The notes beneath the pieces are model-generated. The model saw nothing but the letters and a program-made list of their open reading frames with translations. It was not told the origin of the DNA and made no database searches. Positions 34,737 through 43,798 of a stretch of 64,000 nucleotides of DNA are shown here, piece after piece. Source of the DNA: Pedococcus badiiscoriae (GTDB lineage: Bacteria > Actinomycetota > Actinomycetes > Actinomycetales > Dermatophilaceae); NCBI RefSeq assembly GCF_013408925.1, contig NZ_JACCAB010000001.1, positions 2,542,001-2,606,000 of the forward strand. Direction: 5' to 3'. Made by a program: the position numbers and the translations under genes. The stretch's first letter is position 1. Every line of letters begins with the position of its first letter.

Positions 34737-36035
34737 CAGCGGGTCGAGATAGGTCGTCGGGATGGCGGGCTCGCCGCGCTGCAGCCGCAGGGCAGCCACG
34801 GGAAGCTCCGCCAGCGAGGCCGCGTGGCGCTCCCGCGCGTCCTCGAGGGTCGAGGTCGAGACCGTGCGCCCGGCCACCATCAGGGGGCTGAGCAGCTCGC
34901 GGTCGTCGCCGTCGTCGAGTGGTGGCTGGCCGATCCCGACCACCTCGGCCTCGGCGGTCCCGCGCGCACTGCGCCGTCGCAGCGCGTACTTGCGGCCGGC
35001 GACGGAGGCCTTGTCCTTGCTCCTCTTGGCCACGCCGACCATCGTGCCCGAGGCGTCCTCGCGGGACACCAGCTTGTAGACCATCCCGGCGGTCGGGGCG
35101 CCCGAGCCCGTGACCAGCGACGTGCCGACGCCGTAACGGTCCACGGGCCCGGCGGCCAGCGCCGCGATGGCGTGCTCGTCGAGGTCGCTGGTCACGATGA
35201 TCTGGGTGTCTCTGGCGCCGAGCCTGTCCAGCTGGTCGCGCACCTCCCGGGCCTGGACGAGCAGGTCGCCCGAGTCGAGCCGCACGCCGCCGAGCTCGGG
35301 CCCGGCCAGCTCCACGGCGAGGGCAACGGCCGTCGGCACGTCGTAGGTGTCGACGAGCAGCGTGGTGCCCTTGCCCAGCGCCGCGATCTGGGCGGTGAAC
35401 GCCTCGCGTTCGTCGTCGTGCAGCAGGGTGAAGGCGTGCGCTGCGGTGCCGGCGGTGGGGACGCCGAAGCGCCGACCGGCCTCCAGGTTCGAGGTGGTCG
35501 CGAACCCCGCGATGTATGCCGCGCGGGCGGCAGCCACGGCGGCTTCCTCGTGCGTGCGGCGGGACCCCATCTCGATGCACGGCCGGTCGCCGGCTGCCGA
35601 GGTCATCCGCGAGGCGGCCGACGCGATGGCGCTGTCGTGGTTGAGGATGGAGAGCACCAACGTCTCCAGGACCACCCCGTGGGCGAAGTCCGCCTCGACC
35701 ACCAGCACGGGTGAGCCGGGGAAGTAGCACTCGCCCTCGGCATACCCGACGATGTCGCCGTCGAAGCGGTAGTCCGCGAGGAAGGCCAGCGTCGGCTCGT
35801 CGACCACGGCGCGCAGCGCCTCGAGCTCGGCATCCCCGAAGCGGAACTGCTCGATGGCCGGGAGCAGGCGGCCCGTCCCGGCCACCACGCCGTAACGGCG
35901 TCCCTCCGGCAGCCGCCGGGCGAACACCTCGAACACGCAGCGGCGGGACGCGGCACCGCTGCGGAGGGCGGCTTCGAGCATGGTGAGCTCGTAGTGGTCG
36001 GTCAGCAGGGCCGTGCGCGGTGAACGGGAGGTCAC
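34734..36035 (-). CDS. pncB: Nicotinate phosphoribosyltransferase
   Basis: 433 aa from a GTG at 36035. Characteristic motifs are L-L-T-D-H-Y-E-L-T-M-L-E-A-A near the N-terminus, G-T-A-A-H-A-F-T-L-L-H-D-D-E with the phosphorylatable His, L-L-V-D-T-Y-D-V and V-R-L-D-S-G-D-L. It joins nicotinate to PRPP, giving nicotinate mononucleotide for NAD synthesis, and pairs with pncA downstream. It is divergent from clpS, and the two -10 elements overlap. Confidence 0.95.
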   Translation of the reverse strand: MTSRSPRTALLTDHYELTMLEAALRSGAASRRCVFEVFARRLPEGRRYGVVAGTGRLLPAIEQFRFGDAELEALRAVVDEPTLAFLADYRFDGDIVGYAEGECYFPGSPVLVVEADFAHGVVLETLVLSILNHDSAIASAASRMTSAAGDRPCIEMGSRRTHEEAAVAAARAAYIAGFATTSNLEAGRRFGVPTAGTAAHAFTLLHDDEREAFTAQIAALGKGTTLLVDTYDVPTAVALAVELAGPELGGVRLDSGDLLVQAREVRDQLDRLGARDTQIIVTSDLDEHAIAALAAGPVDRYGVGTSLVTGSGAPTAGMVYKLVSREDASGTMVGVAKRSKDKASVAGRKYALRRRSARGTAEAEVVGIGQPPLDDGDDRELLSPLMVAGRTVSTSTLEDARERHAASLAELPVAALRLQRGEPAIPTTYLDPL

Positions 36036-36041
36036 GTCGGC

Positions 36042-36051
36042 AGCCTAAGGT
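36042..36051. promoter_or_regulatory. Overlapping divergent -10 elements of pncB and clpS
   Basis: Minus-strand TAGGCT (36047-36042) lies 6 nt before the pncB GTG. Plus-strand TAAGGT (36046-36051) lies 7 nt before the clpS GTG. The hexamers share two base pairs, so polymerase can serve only one direction at a time. Confidence 0.6.
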
Positions 36052-36058
36052 GGTGGCC

Positions 36059-36373
36059 GTGCCAACCGCTGTCCCCCCGGAGATGTCCCTCGCGCCCGTC
36101 GAGCAGGAGAGTGCCTCCACCGACGAGCTGGCCGAGGTCGACGTCCCCTGGATCACGTTGGTGTGGAACGACCCGGTCAACCTGATGTCGTACGTCACCT
36201 TCGTCTTCCAGAGCTACTTCGGGTACTCGAAGTCGAAGGCGGAGAGGCTGATGCTGGACGTGCACACCAAGGGTCGCGCCGTCGTCTCGACCGGCGCCCG
36301 CGAGCGCATGGAAACCGACACCGAGGCACTCCAGGGCTACGGGCTGTGGGCCACCTTCCAGAAGGACAGCTGA
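36059..36373 (+). CDS. clpS: ATP-dependent Clp protease adaptor ClpS
   Basis: 104 aa from the GTG at 36059, chosen because a -10 element sits 7 nt upstream; the frame opens at 36020. The core W-I-T-L-V-W-N-D-P-V-N-L-M-S-Y-V-T-F-V-F and G-Y-S-K-S-K-A-E-R-L-M-L-D-V-H-T-K-G-R-A matches ClpS. It delivers N-degron substrates to ClpCP. The following DUF2017 gene begins 1 nt later, a conserved actinobacterial pairing. Confidence 0.95.
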   Translation: MPTAVPPEMSLAPVEQESASTDELAEVDVPWITLVWNDPVNLMSYVTFVFQSYFGYSKSKAERLMLDVHTKGRAVVSTGARERMETDTEALQGYGLWATFQKDS

Positions 36374-36374
36374 C

Positions 36375-37025
36375 GTGGCCCGGGGGTTCAAACGACGCGA
36401 CGGACGCTATGTCGCGAAGCTCGACGCGGTGGAGCGCGGCCTGGTCGTCGGGCTGATGGAGCAGGTGCTCGAGCTCATCGAGCCGGACGATGCCGGAGCT
36501 CGCCAGGTCCAGCCGGGCGGCGAGGGCGGCGACGGCGGCGACGAGTTCGACGAGATCGTGGCTGGGCTCGGGGGCATCGGCATGGGGGTGTCGCTGTCGG
36601 CGGCCGACCAGGTGCCCGAGCTGTCCGGCTCGGTGCCGCGCGAACGCGACCCGGCGCTGGAGCGGATCTTCCCGACGGCCAACCGGCAGGACGACCAGAT
36701 CGCTGCCGAGTTCCGGCGGCTGACCGAAGACGGCCTGCGGGCCCGCAAGTCGGGCAACCTCACCACGGCCATCCAGGCGCTGTCCGGCATCGAGGACCAG
36801 AAGGTCTCGCTCGAGCAGCCGCAGGCCCTGGCGTTGCTCATCGCGCTCACCGACGTGCGCCTGGTGCTGGGGGAGCGGCTGGGGCTCCAGCGCGACGACG
36901 ACTTCGACCTGCTCGAGGAGCAGGTCTCGGGACTGCCCCCGGACGATCCGGCGGTGTATGCCCTGGCCGTCTACGACTTCCTCACCTGGTTGCAGGAGAC
37001 GCTGGCCCACGCCCTCACCCCCTGA
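36375..37025 (+). CDS. DUF2017 family protein
   Basis: 216 aa from a GTG 1 nt after the clpS stop. The opening F-K-R-R-D-G-R-Y-V-A-K-L-D-A-V-E, the F-P-T-A-N-R-Q-D-D-Q-I-A-A-E-F-R-R-L-T-E motif and the C-terminal V-Y-D-F-L-T-W-L-Q-E-T-L define DUF2017. A Gly/Asp-rich loop at about 45-60 looks disordered. The biochemical role is unknown, but constant company with clpS points to protein turnover. Confidence 0.92.
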   Translation: MARGFKRRDGRYVAKLDAVERGLVVGLMEQVLELIEPDDAGARQVQPGGEGGDGGDEFDEIVAGLGGIGMGVSLSAADQVPELSGSVPRERDPALERIFPTANRQDDQIAAEFRRLTEDGLRARKSGNLTTAIQALSGIEDQKVSLEQPQALALLIALTDVRLVLGERLGLQRDDDFDLLEEQVSGLPPDDPAVYALAVYDFLTWLQETLAHALTP

Positions 37026-37106
37026 CTCCCGGTGTGGTGAAGGATCTGGCGACGGATGTGACACACCAGACGTGACCTCGATGGGGTTCGCGGGGAGGTC
37101 GGCACC

Positions 37107-37112
37107 TAGCCT
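37107..37112 (+). promoter_or_regulatory. -10 element TAGCCT, leaderless start of murI
   Basis: TAGCCT is followed by 6 nt (TGACCC) and the GTG at 37119. Confidence 0.6.
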
Positions 37113-37118
37113 TGACCC

Positions 37119-37966
<848 letters not shown>

Positions 37967-37970
<4 letters not shown>

Positions 37971-38740
37971 GGCTCACCGTCGTCGGCTGCTCGGGCTCGT
38001 TCGCCGGCCCCGACTCGCCCGCCTCCTCCTACCTGGTCCAGGCCGAGCACGCCGGCCGCACGTGGTCTGTGGTCCTCGACCTGGGCAACGGTGCACTCGG
38101 ACCGATGCAGCGGTTCGTCGACCTGGCCGAGATCGACGCGGTCTTCATCAGCCACCTGCACCCCGACCACTGCGTCGACATGTGCGGTCTCTATGTCACC
38201 CGCAAGTACCGCCCCGGCGGCCGGGTCGAGGGACAGCTGCCGGTGCACGCCCCGCCCGGGGCCGAGGAGCGCTTCGCGCTGATGTACCACGGCCTCGAGC
38301 ACGCCGGGATGAGCACCGAGTTCGCGGTGCACGAGCTGGCCGACGCGCAGGTGACGCACGTCGGCCCGTTCACCGTCACGGCATACCGGGTGAACCATCC
38401 CGTGGAGGCCTACGGCTTCCGCGTCGAGGCGGACGGAGCCGTCCTCGCCTACACCGGCGACACCGACTCCTGCGATGCGCTCACGCCCTTGCTCACGGGG
38501 GCCGACCTGGCCCTGGCCGACAGCGCGTTCGTCGACGGCCGCGACGACACCCAGGGCGTCCACCTCTCCGGTGCCCGCGCGGCCGCGGCCGCTGTGGCGG
38601 CCGGTGGGGTCCAGCGACTGATGCTCACCCACATCCCACCCTGGAACGATCCGGAGGTATGCCGCAACCAGGCCGCCGCCGTCTGGTCGGGTCCGCTGGA
38701 CCTCGCGGTCCAGGGCAAGGCGTACGAGCTCCAGGGGTAG
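37967..38740 (+). CDS. Metallo-beta-lactamase-fold hydrolase, RNase Z-like
   Basis: 257 aa. The zinc site H-L-H-P-D-H sits near residue 60; a distal D in Y-T-G-D-T-D and the terminal H-I-P-P-W complete it. Length and motif spacing resemble the arylsulfatase/ElaC-like or cyclic-phosphodiesterase branch. This gene follows murI in many actinobacteria, as the overlap here also suggests, and the substrate is unknown. No signal peptide, so it is cytoplasmic. Confidence 0.9.
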
Positions 38741-38762
38741 CGCCGGAGGGGCCGACCCGGCA

Positions 38763-38768
38763 TAGGCT
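38763..38768 (+). promoter_or_regulatory. -10 element TAGGCT, leaderless start of the MBL-fold gene
   Basis: TAGGCT is followed by 6 nt (CCGGAC) and the ATG at 38775. It overlaps a GGCATA word. Confidence 0.6.
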
Positions 38769-38774
38769 CCGGAC

Positions 38775-39494
38775 ATGGCCAAGCAGGCGGCAGTTCCGGT
38801 CGCGCCCGGTGTCTGGCGGATCCCGTTGCTCGGGGACTTCGTCAACGGCTTCATCCTGCGCGACGACGACGGCCAGGTCACCTTGGTCGACATGGGCATC
38901 AAGCAGTCCGGCCCCAAGGTGATGGCAGCACTCGCCTCGATCGGCTCGGGCCCCTCCGACGTCACCCGGCTGCTCCTGACGCACGCCCACCCCGACCACG
39001 CGGGCGGGGCCGCGCACGTCGCCGAGCAGACGGGACGCGACGTCGGCATCCACGAGGCCGATGCCCCGTACGCGGAGACCGGTCACACCGCCGGGCGGGA
39101 CCAGTCGTTTCTCATGGCCCGGATCATGACCAGGCTCATGGGCACCAACGCCTTTCCCGCGGTGACGGTGGGGGAGCGGCTCGTCGACGGCCAGGTGCTC
39201 GATGTCGCAGGCGGTCTGGAGGTGGTGCACACGCCTGGGCACTCACCCGGCCACGTGGCATACCTGCACCGCGAGTCGGGCGTGCTCATCACGGGCGACT
39301 CGATCTTCAACATCCGCGGGCTGCGGTGGCCGATCAAGTCGTTCTGCACGAACTTCGCGATGACCCAGAAGACCGCGCACCGGCTCGCCGAGCTCGACTA
39401 CACGACGGCGGCGTTCACGCATGGTCCGCACCTGGCCGACCAGCCGCGCGAGCACATCCGCCGGTTCCTCACCACGCACCCGCTGGTGGACTGA
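38775..39494 (+). CDS. Metallo-beta-lactamase-fold hydrolase, glyoxalase II-like
   Basis: 239 aa. Zinc ligands are visible as [10 protein letters not shown] near residue 72, H-T-P-G-H-S-P-G-H near 153 and I-T-G-D-S-I-F near 174. G-P-H near the end completes the site. The fold matches the broad glyoxalase II/YcbL group of thioester or ester hydrolases. No partner gene indicates the substrate. It converges on the endonuclease IV gene. Confidence 0.9.
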   Translation: MAKQAAVPVAPGVWRIPLLGDFVNGFILRDDDGQVTLVDMGIKQSGPKVMAALASIGSGPSDVTRLLLTHAHPDHAGGAAHVAEQTGRDVGIHEADAPYAETGHTAGRDQSFLMARIMTRLMGTNAFPAVTVGERLVDGQVLDVAGGLEVVHTPGHSPGHVAYLHRESGVLITGDSIFNIRGLRWPIKSFCTNFAMTQKTAHRLAELDYTTAAFTHGPHLADQPREHIRRFLTTHPLVD

Positions 39495-39510
39495 CGCCGC
39501 GGGGCGGGGT

Positions 39511-40323
39511 TCAGAGGCGCTCGCGCAACCAGTCGAGGTCTGCCCGCTGACCCTCCAGGCCGCCTCGCGTCTCGATGACCACCGGCGCCCCGGCGGCCCG
39601 CACGGCCCCCGCGAGCTCGTCGGGATCGATGAGGCCCTCGCCGAGGTTGGTGTGGCGATCCGCCCCCGAGTCGAACTCGTCGCGGCTGTCGTTGCAGTGC
39701 ACGAGGTCGATCCGCCCGGTGATGGCCTTGATCCGGTCGACGGCGGTGGCCAGCGCGATGCCACCGGCGTGCGCGTGACAGGTGTCGAGGCAGAAGCCGA
39801 CCTGGTCGGACCCCTCGGCGCTGCCGATGGCGTCCCAGACCCTCGCGATGCGATCGAGGGTGCGGGCCATGGCGTTGTCGCCGCCGGCGGTGTTCTCCAG
39901 GAGCAGGGGGATCTTGAGGTCGGTGGCCTCGATCGCCTTGCGCCAGTTGTCGAACCCCTTGTCGACCTCCTCGGCCTTGTCGACGTGGCCACCGTGCACG
40001 ATCAGGCCCTTGGCCCCGATCGCGGCGCCGGCGTCGATGAACTGCTGGAGCAGCTTGCGGCTCGGGATGCGGATCCGGTTGTTGGTCGTCGCCACGTTGA
40101 TGAGGTACGGCGCATGGACGTACAGGTCGACGTCTGCTGCCTGCGCCGCGGCACGCAGCGCCTCGGGCCCACCCTCGTACTCGTACTCGGGACCCTTGTA
40201 GCCCTGCGGGTTGCCGAGGAAGAACTGGCTGAGGCCCGCGCCGCGGTCCCGGGCCGCGGCGACCGGGTCGGACGAGTCGACGTGGGCGCCGATCCGCCGG
40301 GGCAGGGAGGTGGTGTCAGCCAT
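39511..40323 (-). CDS. nfo: Endonuclease IV (deoxyribonuclease IV)
   Basis: 270 aa. It cuts DNA at abasic sites in base excision repair. The TIM barrel metal ligands appear in [28 protein letters not shown] and [23 protein letters not shown]. Length matches the family. It is divergent from rph, with both starts preceded by -10 elements at leaderless distance. Confidence 0.94.
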   Translation of the reverse strand: MADTTSLPRRIGAHVDSSDPVAAARDRGAGLSQFFLGNPQGYKGPEYEYEGGPEALRAAAQAADVDLYVHAPYLINVATTNNRIRIPSRKLLQQFIDAGAAIGAKGLIVHGGHVDKAEEVDKGFDNWRKAIEATDLKIPLLLENTAGGDNAMARTLDRIARVWDAIGSAEGSDQVGFCLDTCHAHAGGIALATAVDRIKAITGRIDLVHCNDSRDEFDSGADRHTNLGEGLIDPDELAGAVRAAGAPVVIETRGGLEGQRADLDWLRERL

Positions 40324-40329
40324 GGGCCC

Positions 40330-40335
40330 AGCCTA
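40330..40335 (-). promoter_or_regulatory. -10 element TAGGCT, leaderless start of nfo
   Basis: On the minus strand TAGGCT is followed by 6 nt (GGGCCC) and the ATG at 40323. Confidence 0.6.
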
Positions 40336-40367
40336 GGCCGGGCCACCGACGCCCGGCACGGTCCGGT

Positions 40368-40373
40368 TAGCCT
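40368..40373 (+). promoter_or_regulatory. -10 element TAGCCT, leaderless start of rph
   Basis: TAGCCT is followed by 7 nt (TGCCGAC) and the ATG at 40381. Confidence 0.55.
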
Positions 40374-40380
40374 TGCCGAC

Positions 40381-41127
40381 ATGACTCGCCACGACGGACG
40401 CACCCCCGACCAGACCCGCGAGGTGCGCATCACGCGCAACTGGCTGGACCACGCCGAGGGCAGCGTGCTCGTCGAGTTCGGGCGGACCCGCGTGCTCGTC
40501 GCGGCGTCCTTCACCGAGGGCGTGCCGCGCTGGCTCAAGGGCAAGGGCACCGGCTGGGTGACGTCGGAGTACGAGATGCTGCCGCGCTCGACCAACACCC
40601 GCTCGGACCGCGAGTCGCGCAAGGGCAAGGTCGGCGGGCGCACCCACGAGATCAGCCGGCTGATCGGCCGGAGCCTGCGCGCCATCATCGACACCAAGGC
40701 GCTCGGTGAGAACACCATCGTCCTGGACTGCGACGTCCTCCAGGCTGACGGCGGGACCCGTACGGCCTCGATCACGGGGGCGTACGTCGCGCTCGTGGAC
40801 GCCATCGAGGATGCCCGGGCGAAGGGCCTGATCCGCAAGGACGCCCAGCCGCTCACCGGCTCGATCGCGGCCGTGTCCGTGGGCATCGTCAAGGGCGAGG
40901 CGGTCATCGACCTCGACTACCCCGAGGACTCGACGGCAGAGACAGACATGAACGTCGTGATGACCGGCGACGGCCGTTTCGTGGAGATCCAGGGCACCGC
41001 CGAGGACGGCGCGTTTGACCGCGACATGCTCAACCGGCTGCTCGACAAGGCCACCGTCGGGTGCGCCGAGCTGACCCGCCTCCAGCAGGAGGCCCTCGCC
41101 GCCACGCCGCGCAAGCGGGTCCTTTGA
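40381..41127 (+). CDS. rph: Ribonuclease PH
   Basis: 248 aa. It trims tRNA 3' ends using phosphate. Motifs: [11 protein letters not shown] at the start, [51 protein letters not shown] and D-L-D-Y-P-E-D-S. The stop overlaps the first start codon of rdgB (TGATG), a widely conserved pairing. Confidence 0.96.
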   Translation: MTRHDGRTPDQTREVRITRNWLDHAEGSVLVEFGRTRVLVAASFTEGVPRWLKGKGTGWVTSEYEMLPRSTNTRSDRESRKGKVGGRTHEISRLIGRSLRAIIDTKALGENTIVLDCDVLQADGGTRTASITGAYVALVDAIEDARAKGLIRKDAQPLTGSIAAVSVGIVKGEAVIDLDYPEDSTAETDMNVVMTGDGRFVEIQGTAEDGAFDRDMLNRLLDKATVGCAELTRLQQEALAATPRKRVL

Positions 41128-41180
41128 TGTCAACGCAGCCTGTGATGTCAACGCAGCCTGTGATGTCAACGCAGCCTGTG
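41127..41180 (+). repeat. Three perfect 18-bp tandem repeats, each with an ATG
   Basis: The unit ATGTCAACGCAGCCTGTG is repeated exactly three times (41127, 41145, 41163) at the 5' end of rdgB. Every copy supplies an in-frame start codon, and the first overlaps the rph stop. The repeat adds six residues per copy without disturbing the enzyme. Confidence 0.95.
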
Positions 41181-41786
41181 ACCCGGATCGTCCTCGCCAC
41201 CCGCAACGACCACAAGGTCGGCGAGCTGCGCGCCATCCTGGCCGACGTGTGCGAGGAGCTCGGTCTCGAGATCGTCGGGGCGACGGAGTTCGAGGGTGCA
41301 CCCGACGTCGTCGAGGACGAGGTCACGTTCGAGGGGAACGCCCGGCTCAAGGCCGTGGCACTGGCCGCCCACACCGGGCTCCCGTCACTGGCTGACGACT
41401 CGGGCCTGGCCGTGGACGTGCTCGGTGGGGCCCCCGGCATCTTCTCGGCGCGCTGGTCGGGCCGCCACGGCGACGACCGGGCCAACCTCGAGCTGCTGCT
41501 CGCGCAGGTCGCCGACGTCAAGGACGAGCACCGCGCCGCGGCGTTCGTCTGCGCGGCCGTGCTGGCCCTGCCCGACGGCACGATCCGCGCCACCGAAGGA
41601 CGTATGCCGGGTGCCCTGGCCCGAGAGCCCAAGGGCGCCAACGGTTTCGGCTACGACCCCATCCTGGTCGTCGAGGGCGACACGCGTCATGCCGCGGAGC
41701 TCAGCCCCGCGGAGAAGAATGCGATCTCGCACCGCGGCAAGGCTTTCCGCGCGATGGTCCCGCACCTGCGGGAGCTCCTCGGCTGA
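41127..41786 (+). CDS. rdgB: XTP/dITP pyrophosphatase (RdgB/HAM1)
   Basis: 219 aa. It removes non-canonical purine nucleotides. Motifs: I-V-L-A-T-R-N-D-H-K-V-G-E-L near residue 19, the F-E-G-N-A-R-L-K-A and L-A-D-D-S-G-L-A-V-D boxes, A-R-W-S-G, and G-F-G-Y-D-P-I-L with S-H-R-G-K-A near the end. The first 18 residues are three exact copies of M-S-T-Q-P-V, so three in-frame ATGs are available; the third gives the family's usual length. It overlaps rph. Confidence 0.95.
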   Translation: MSTQPVMSTQPVMSTQPVTRIVLATRNDHKVGELRAILADVCEELGLEIVGATEFEGAPDVVEDEVTFEGNARLKAVALAAHTGLPSLADDSGLAVDVLGGAPGIFSARWSGRHGDDRANLELLLAQVADVKDEHRAAAFVCAAVLALPDGTIRATEGRMPGALAREPKGANGFGYDPILVVEGDTRHAAELSPAEKNAISHRGKAFRAMVPHLRELLG

Positions 41787-41806
41787 CCTGCGCGCGTCGA
41801 GAGCCT

Positions 41807-41890
41807 TGGTGCCAGAGGGGGGACTCGAACCCCCACGCCTATGGCACGGCATCCTAAGTGCCGCGTGTCTACCAGTTCCACCACTCCGGC
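41807..41890 (-). tRNA. tRNA-Leu (anticodon UAG)
   Basis: 84 nt including an encoded CCA. Acceptor arm GCCGGAG pairs with CTCTGGC (one G-U). The anticodon loop CTTAGGA gives UAG, reading CUA/CUN Leu codons. A long variable arm, the T-loop GGTTCGAGTCC and the D-loop G-G-T-A-G features are class II tRNA traits. It lies 13 nt downstream of the HNH gene on the same strand. Confidence 0.95.
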
Positions 41891-41903
41891 GAGCGCGGTC
41901 AGT

Positions 41904-42422
41904 CTACGCAGAGCCGTTGGTGGGCAAGCCGTCCGCCCCGCCTCCGGATGGGTATCCGCGCTTCCCGCGCCCGGCGAAGTTCGGTGTCTGCGCATGGCAG
42001 TTCGGACACAGGAACCGAAGGTTCTCCAGCCGGTTGTCGTGGAAGTCTCCGTTCCTGTGGTCGACGTGCAGCGTGAGCGGAGCTCCCTGCCAGGTTCCGT
42101 CGATCTGGCACCCTGCACAGCAATGGGGGACGCCGGACTCGAGCAGTGCTCGCCTCAAGAACTCGGGCTTAGTCCGCTGGCTCCCGAACGGCAGAACCTG
42201 CAGGATGTCCGCCGCGCTCCGACGAAGGTGTTGTCCGGATCCCTTGTACCGGACGAAATGGTGGGTCGGGATGCCGAACTCCTTGATCTTGCGGCTCACA
42301 TGCGCGTGCGTTCCGCCTGCTTGAGGCATCCCCAAGAAGCGTAGGACGCCCATCACGGAGTCGGAGGCATCGACTGCCTCCTGAAGCAGCTCGGGGGTGT
42401 ACTTGCGATGTTTCGTCCCCAT
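41904..42422 (-). CDS. HNH endonuclease-like protein with N-terminal helix-turn-helix
   Basis: 172 aa. The first 55 residues (K-Y-T-P-E-L-L-Q-E-A-V, S-V-M-G-V-L-R-F-L-G, H-V-S-R-K-I-K-E-F-G-I) resemble the small DNA-binding helix pair found in phage HNH proteins. The nuclease part has C-A-G-C, L-H-V-D-H-R-N-G-D-F-H-D-N-R-L-E-N-L-R-F and C-P-N-C-H, so catalytic His/Asn and four zinc cysteines are present. Such proteins occur in actinophages and as free-standing nucleases. A TAGGTT -10 lies 6 nt before its ATG. Codon use is less GC3-biased than that of its neighbours, consistent with transfer. Confidence 0.88.
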   Translation of the reverse strand: MGTKHRKYTPELLQEAVDASDSVMGVLRFLGMPQAGGTHAHVSRKIKEFGIPTHHFVRYKGSGQHLRRSAADILQVLPFGSQRTKPEFLRRALLESGVPHCCAGCQIDGTWQGAPLTLHVDHRNGDFHDNRLENLRFLCPNCHAQTPNFAGRGKRGYPSGGGADGLPTNGSA

Positions 42423-42428
42423 CCACGA

Positions 42429-42434
42429 AACCTA
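42429..42434 (-). promoter_or_regulatory. -10 element TAGGTT, leaderless start of the HNH gene
   Basis: On the minus strand TAGGTT is followed by 6 nt (TCGTGG) and the ATG at 42422. Confidence 0.55.
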
Positions 42435-42526
42435 GGACCACGCACTGACGGTGGAGGGGAAGCAGGGGCAGCACCCGCTCCTGGGCAGGGATCCTTGCGA
42501 CAGAACCGTAGGTCGTTGGACGTGCC

Positions 42527-42532
42527 TAGACT
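42527..42532 (+). promoter_or_regulatory. -10 element TAGACT, leaderless start of the TMEM175-like gene
   Basis: TAGACT is followed by 6 nt (CCCAGC) and the ATG at 42539. Confidence 0.6.
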
Positions 42533-42538
42533 CCCAGC

Positions 42539-43129
42539 ATGCGGACCGGGCGGCTCGAGGCGTTCAGCGACGGTGTCCTGGCCATCCTCATCACCATCAT
42601 GGTGCTGGAGCTCAAGGTCCCCACCGGCCCGACCTTCGACGACCTGAGGCCCTCCCTCGTCGGGTTGCTGACCTACCTGCTGAGCTTCGTCTACATCGGC
42701 ATCTACTGGAACAACCACCACCACATGTTCCGGCTGGTCCGGCACGTGAGCGGGGCGATCCTGTGGGCCAACCTCGCGTTGCTCTTCATGCTCTCGCTGG
42801 TGCCGTTCACGACGGCCTGGATGGACGACACCCGGTTCGCGCGCCTGCCCGTCGTCGTCTACGGCGTCAACCTGCTGGCCGCGGCTGTGGCCTACTACGT
42901 GCTGCAGCTGGCGGTCTTCCGTCGCGACGGGTCGGACGGCCTGCTGCGCCAGGCGTTGGGACGCGACCTCAAGGGCAAGCTGAGCCCGGTCGTCTACGTG
43001 CTCGGCATCCTCGGCTCGGTCGCCGCTCCATGGATCGGGGTGCTGGCCTACGTCGCCGTCGCCATCACCTGGCTCGTGCCCGACCGCCGGGCCGAGCGGC
43101 TCATCCACGACCACGCCCTGGAGGACTGA
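42539..43129 (+). CDS. TMEM175-family potassium channel-like protein
   Basis: 196 aa with six transmembrane helices. The signature R-L-E-A-F-S-D-G-V-L-A-I-L-I-T-I-M-V-L-E-L at the N-terminus (the F-S-D motif lines the pore) and Y-W-N-N-H-H-H-M-F between helices 2 and 3 identify bacterial TMEM175. Characterised bacterial members form tetrameric K+-selective or leak channels. It forms a likely operon with the DUF1684 gene 4 nt downstream. Confidence 0.92.
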   Translation: MRTGRLEAFSDGVLAILITIMVLELKVPTGPTFDDLRPSLVGLLTYLLSFVYIGIYWNNHHHMFRLVRHVSGAILWANLALLFMLSLVPFTTAWMDDTRFARLPVVVYGVNLLAAAVAYYVLQLAVFRRDGSDGLLRQALGRDLKGKLSPVVYVLGILGSVAAPWIGVLAYVAVAITWLVPDRRAERLIHDHALED

Positions 43130-43133
43130 CCCC

Positions 43134-43760
43134 GTGTCCGAGACCGACGAAGACTTCACCTACCCGCCTGCGCTCGACGTCGCCTCGTGGCGTCGCGAGG
43201 TGCATGCGTTGTATGCCGCGGTGCGGGCCGAGCCGGACCCGGCCACCGCCCACGCGCTCTGGGTCGACACGCGCTCCCGGCTGTTCCAGGAACACCCCGC
43301 GTCCCCTCGTCGCGAGGGACAGGAGCTGAGGCACGCGCCGTACGACCCGGCATACCGGTTCGTCGTCGAGGTCGAAGGGGTCGGCGACGCCCAGGAGCCG
43401 TGGGAGTTCCGGTCGGCGACCGACGGGATCGTGCCCTTCACCGGTGCCGGTCGCGTCACCCTCGACGGGCTCGGGACCCTCGACGTCTGGTGGCTGAACT
43501 CCTACGGCGGCGGCGTGTTCCTGCCCGTGCGTGACGGGTCGGCGGGCAGCGAGACGTATGGGGCCGGGCGCTACCTACTCGACACGGTCAAGGGCACCGA
43601 CCTCGGTCGGGACGAGCAGGGTCGCTGGGTGGTCGACCTCAACTTCGCCTACAACCCGTCCTGCGTCTACGACTACCGGTGGGTGTGCCCCCTCGCCCCC
43701 GCCGCCAACCGGCTCGAGGCGCGCACCCCGGTGGGCGAGCTGCTGCCCGAGGGGTACTGA
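43134..43760 (+). CDS. DUF1684 family protein
   Basis: 208 aa from a GTG with GGAGGACT upstream. The family is recognised from W-R-R-E-V-H-A-L-Y-A-A-V near residue 17, P-F-T-G-A-G-R-V-T-L-D, the G-G-G-V-F-L-P-V-R-D-G motif, Y-G-A-G-R-Y-L-L-D-T and the C-terminal D-L-N-F-A-Y-N-P-S-C-V-Y-D-Y-R-W-V-C-P-L-A-P. Cytoplasmic beta-rich protein of unknown function. Confidence 0.9.
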   Translation: MSETDEDFTYPPALDVASWRREVHALYAAVRAEPDPATAHALWVDTRSRLFQEHPASPRREGQELRHAPYDPAYRFVVEVEGVGDAQEPWEFRSATDGIVPFTGAGRVTLDGLGTLDVWWLNSYGGGVFLPVRDGSAGSETYGAGRYLLDTVKGTDLGRDEQGRWVVDLNFAYNPSCVYDYRWVCPLAPAANRLEARTPVGELLPEGY

Positions 43761-43786
43761 CCCGCCGGAGCGCTTGGTCCGGGTCC

Positions 43787-43792
43787 TAGAGT
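43787..43792 (+). promoter_or_regulatory. -10 element TAGAGT, leaderless start of the CoA-transferase gene
   Basis: TAGAGT is followed by 6 nt (CGACCT) and the GTG at 43799. Confidence 0.6.
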
Positions 43793-43798
43793 CGACCT

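Noticed and set aside
41807..42540. Integrative element inserted at tRNA-Leu
   Set aside because: There is no integrase, no duplicated tRNA 3' segment, and the HNH gene lies on the 5' side.
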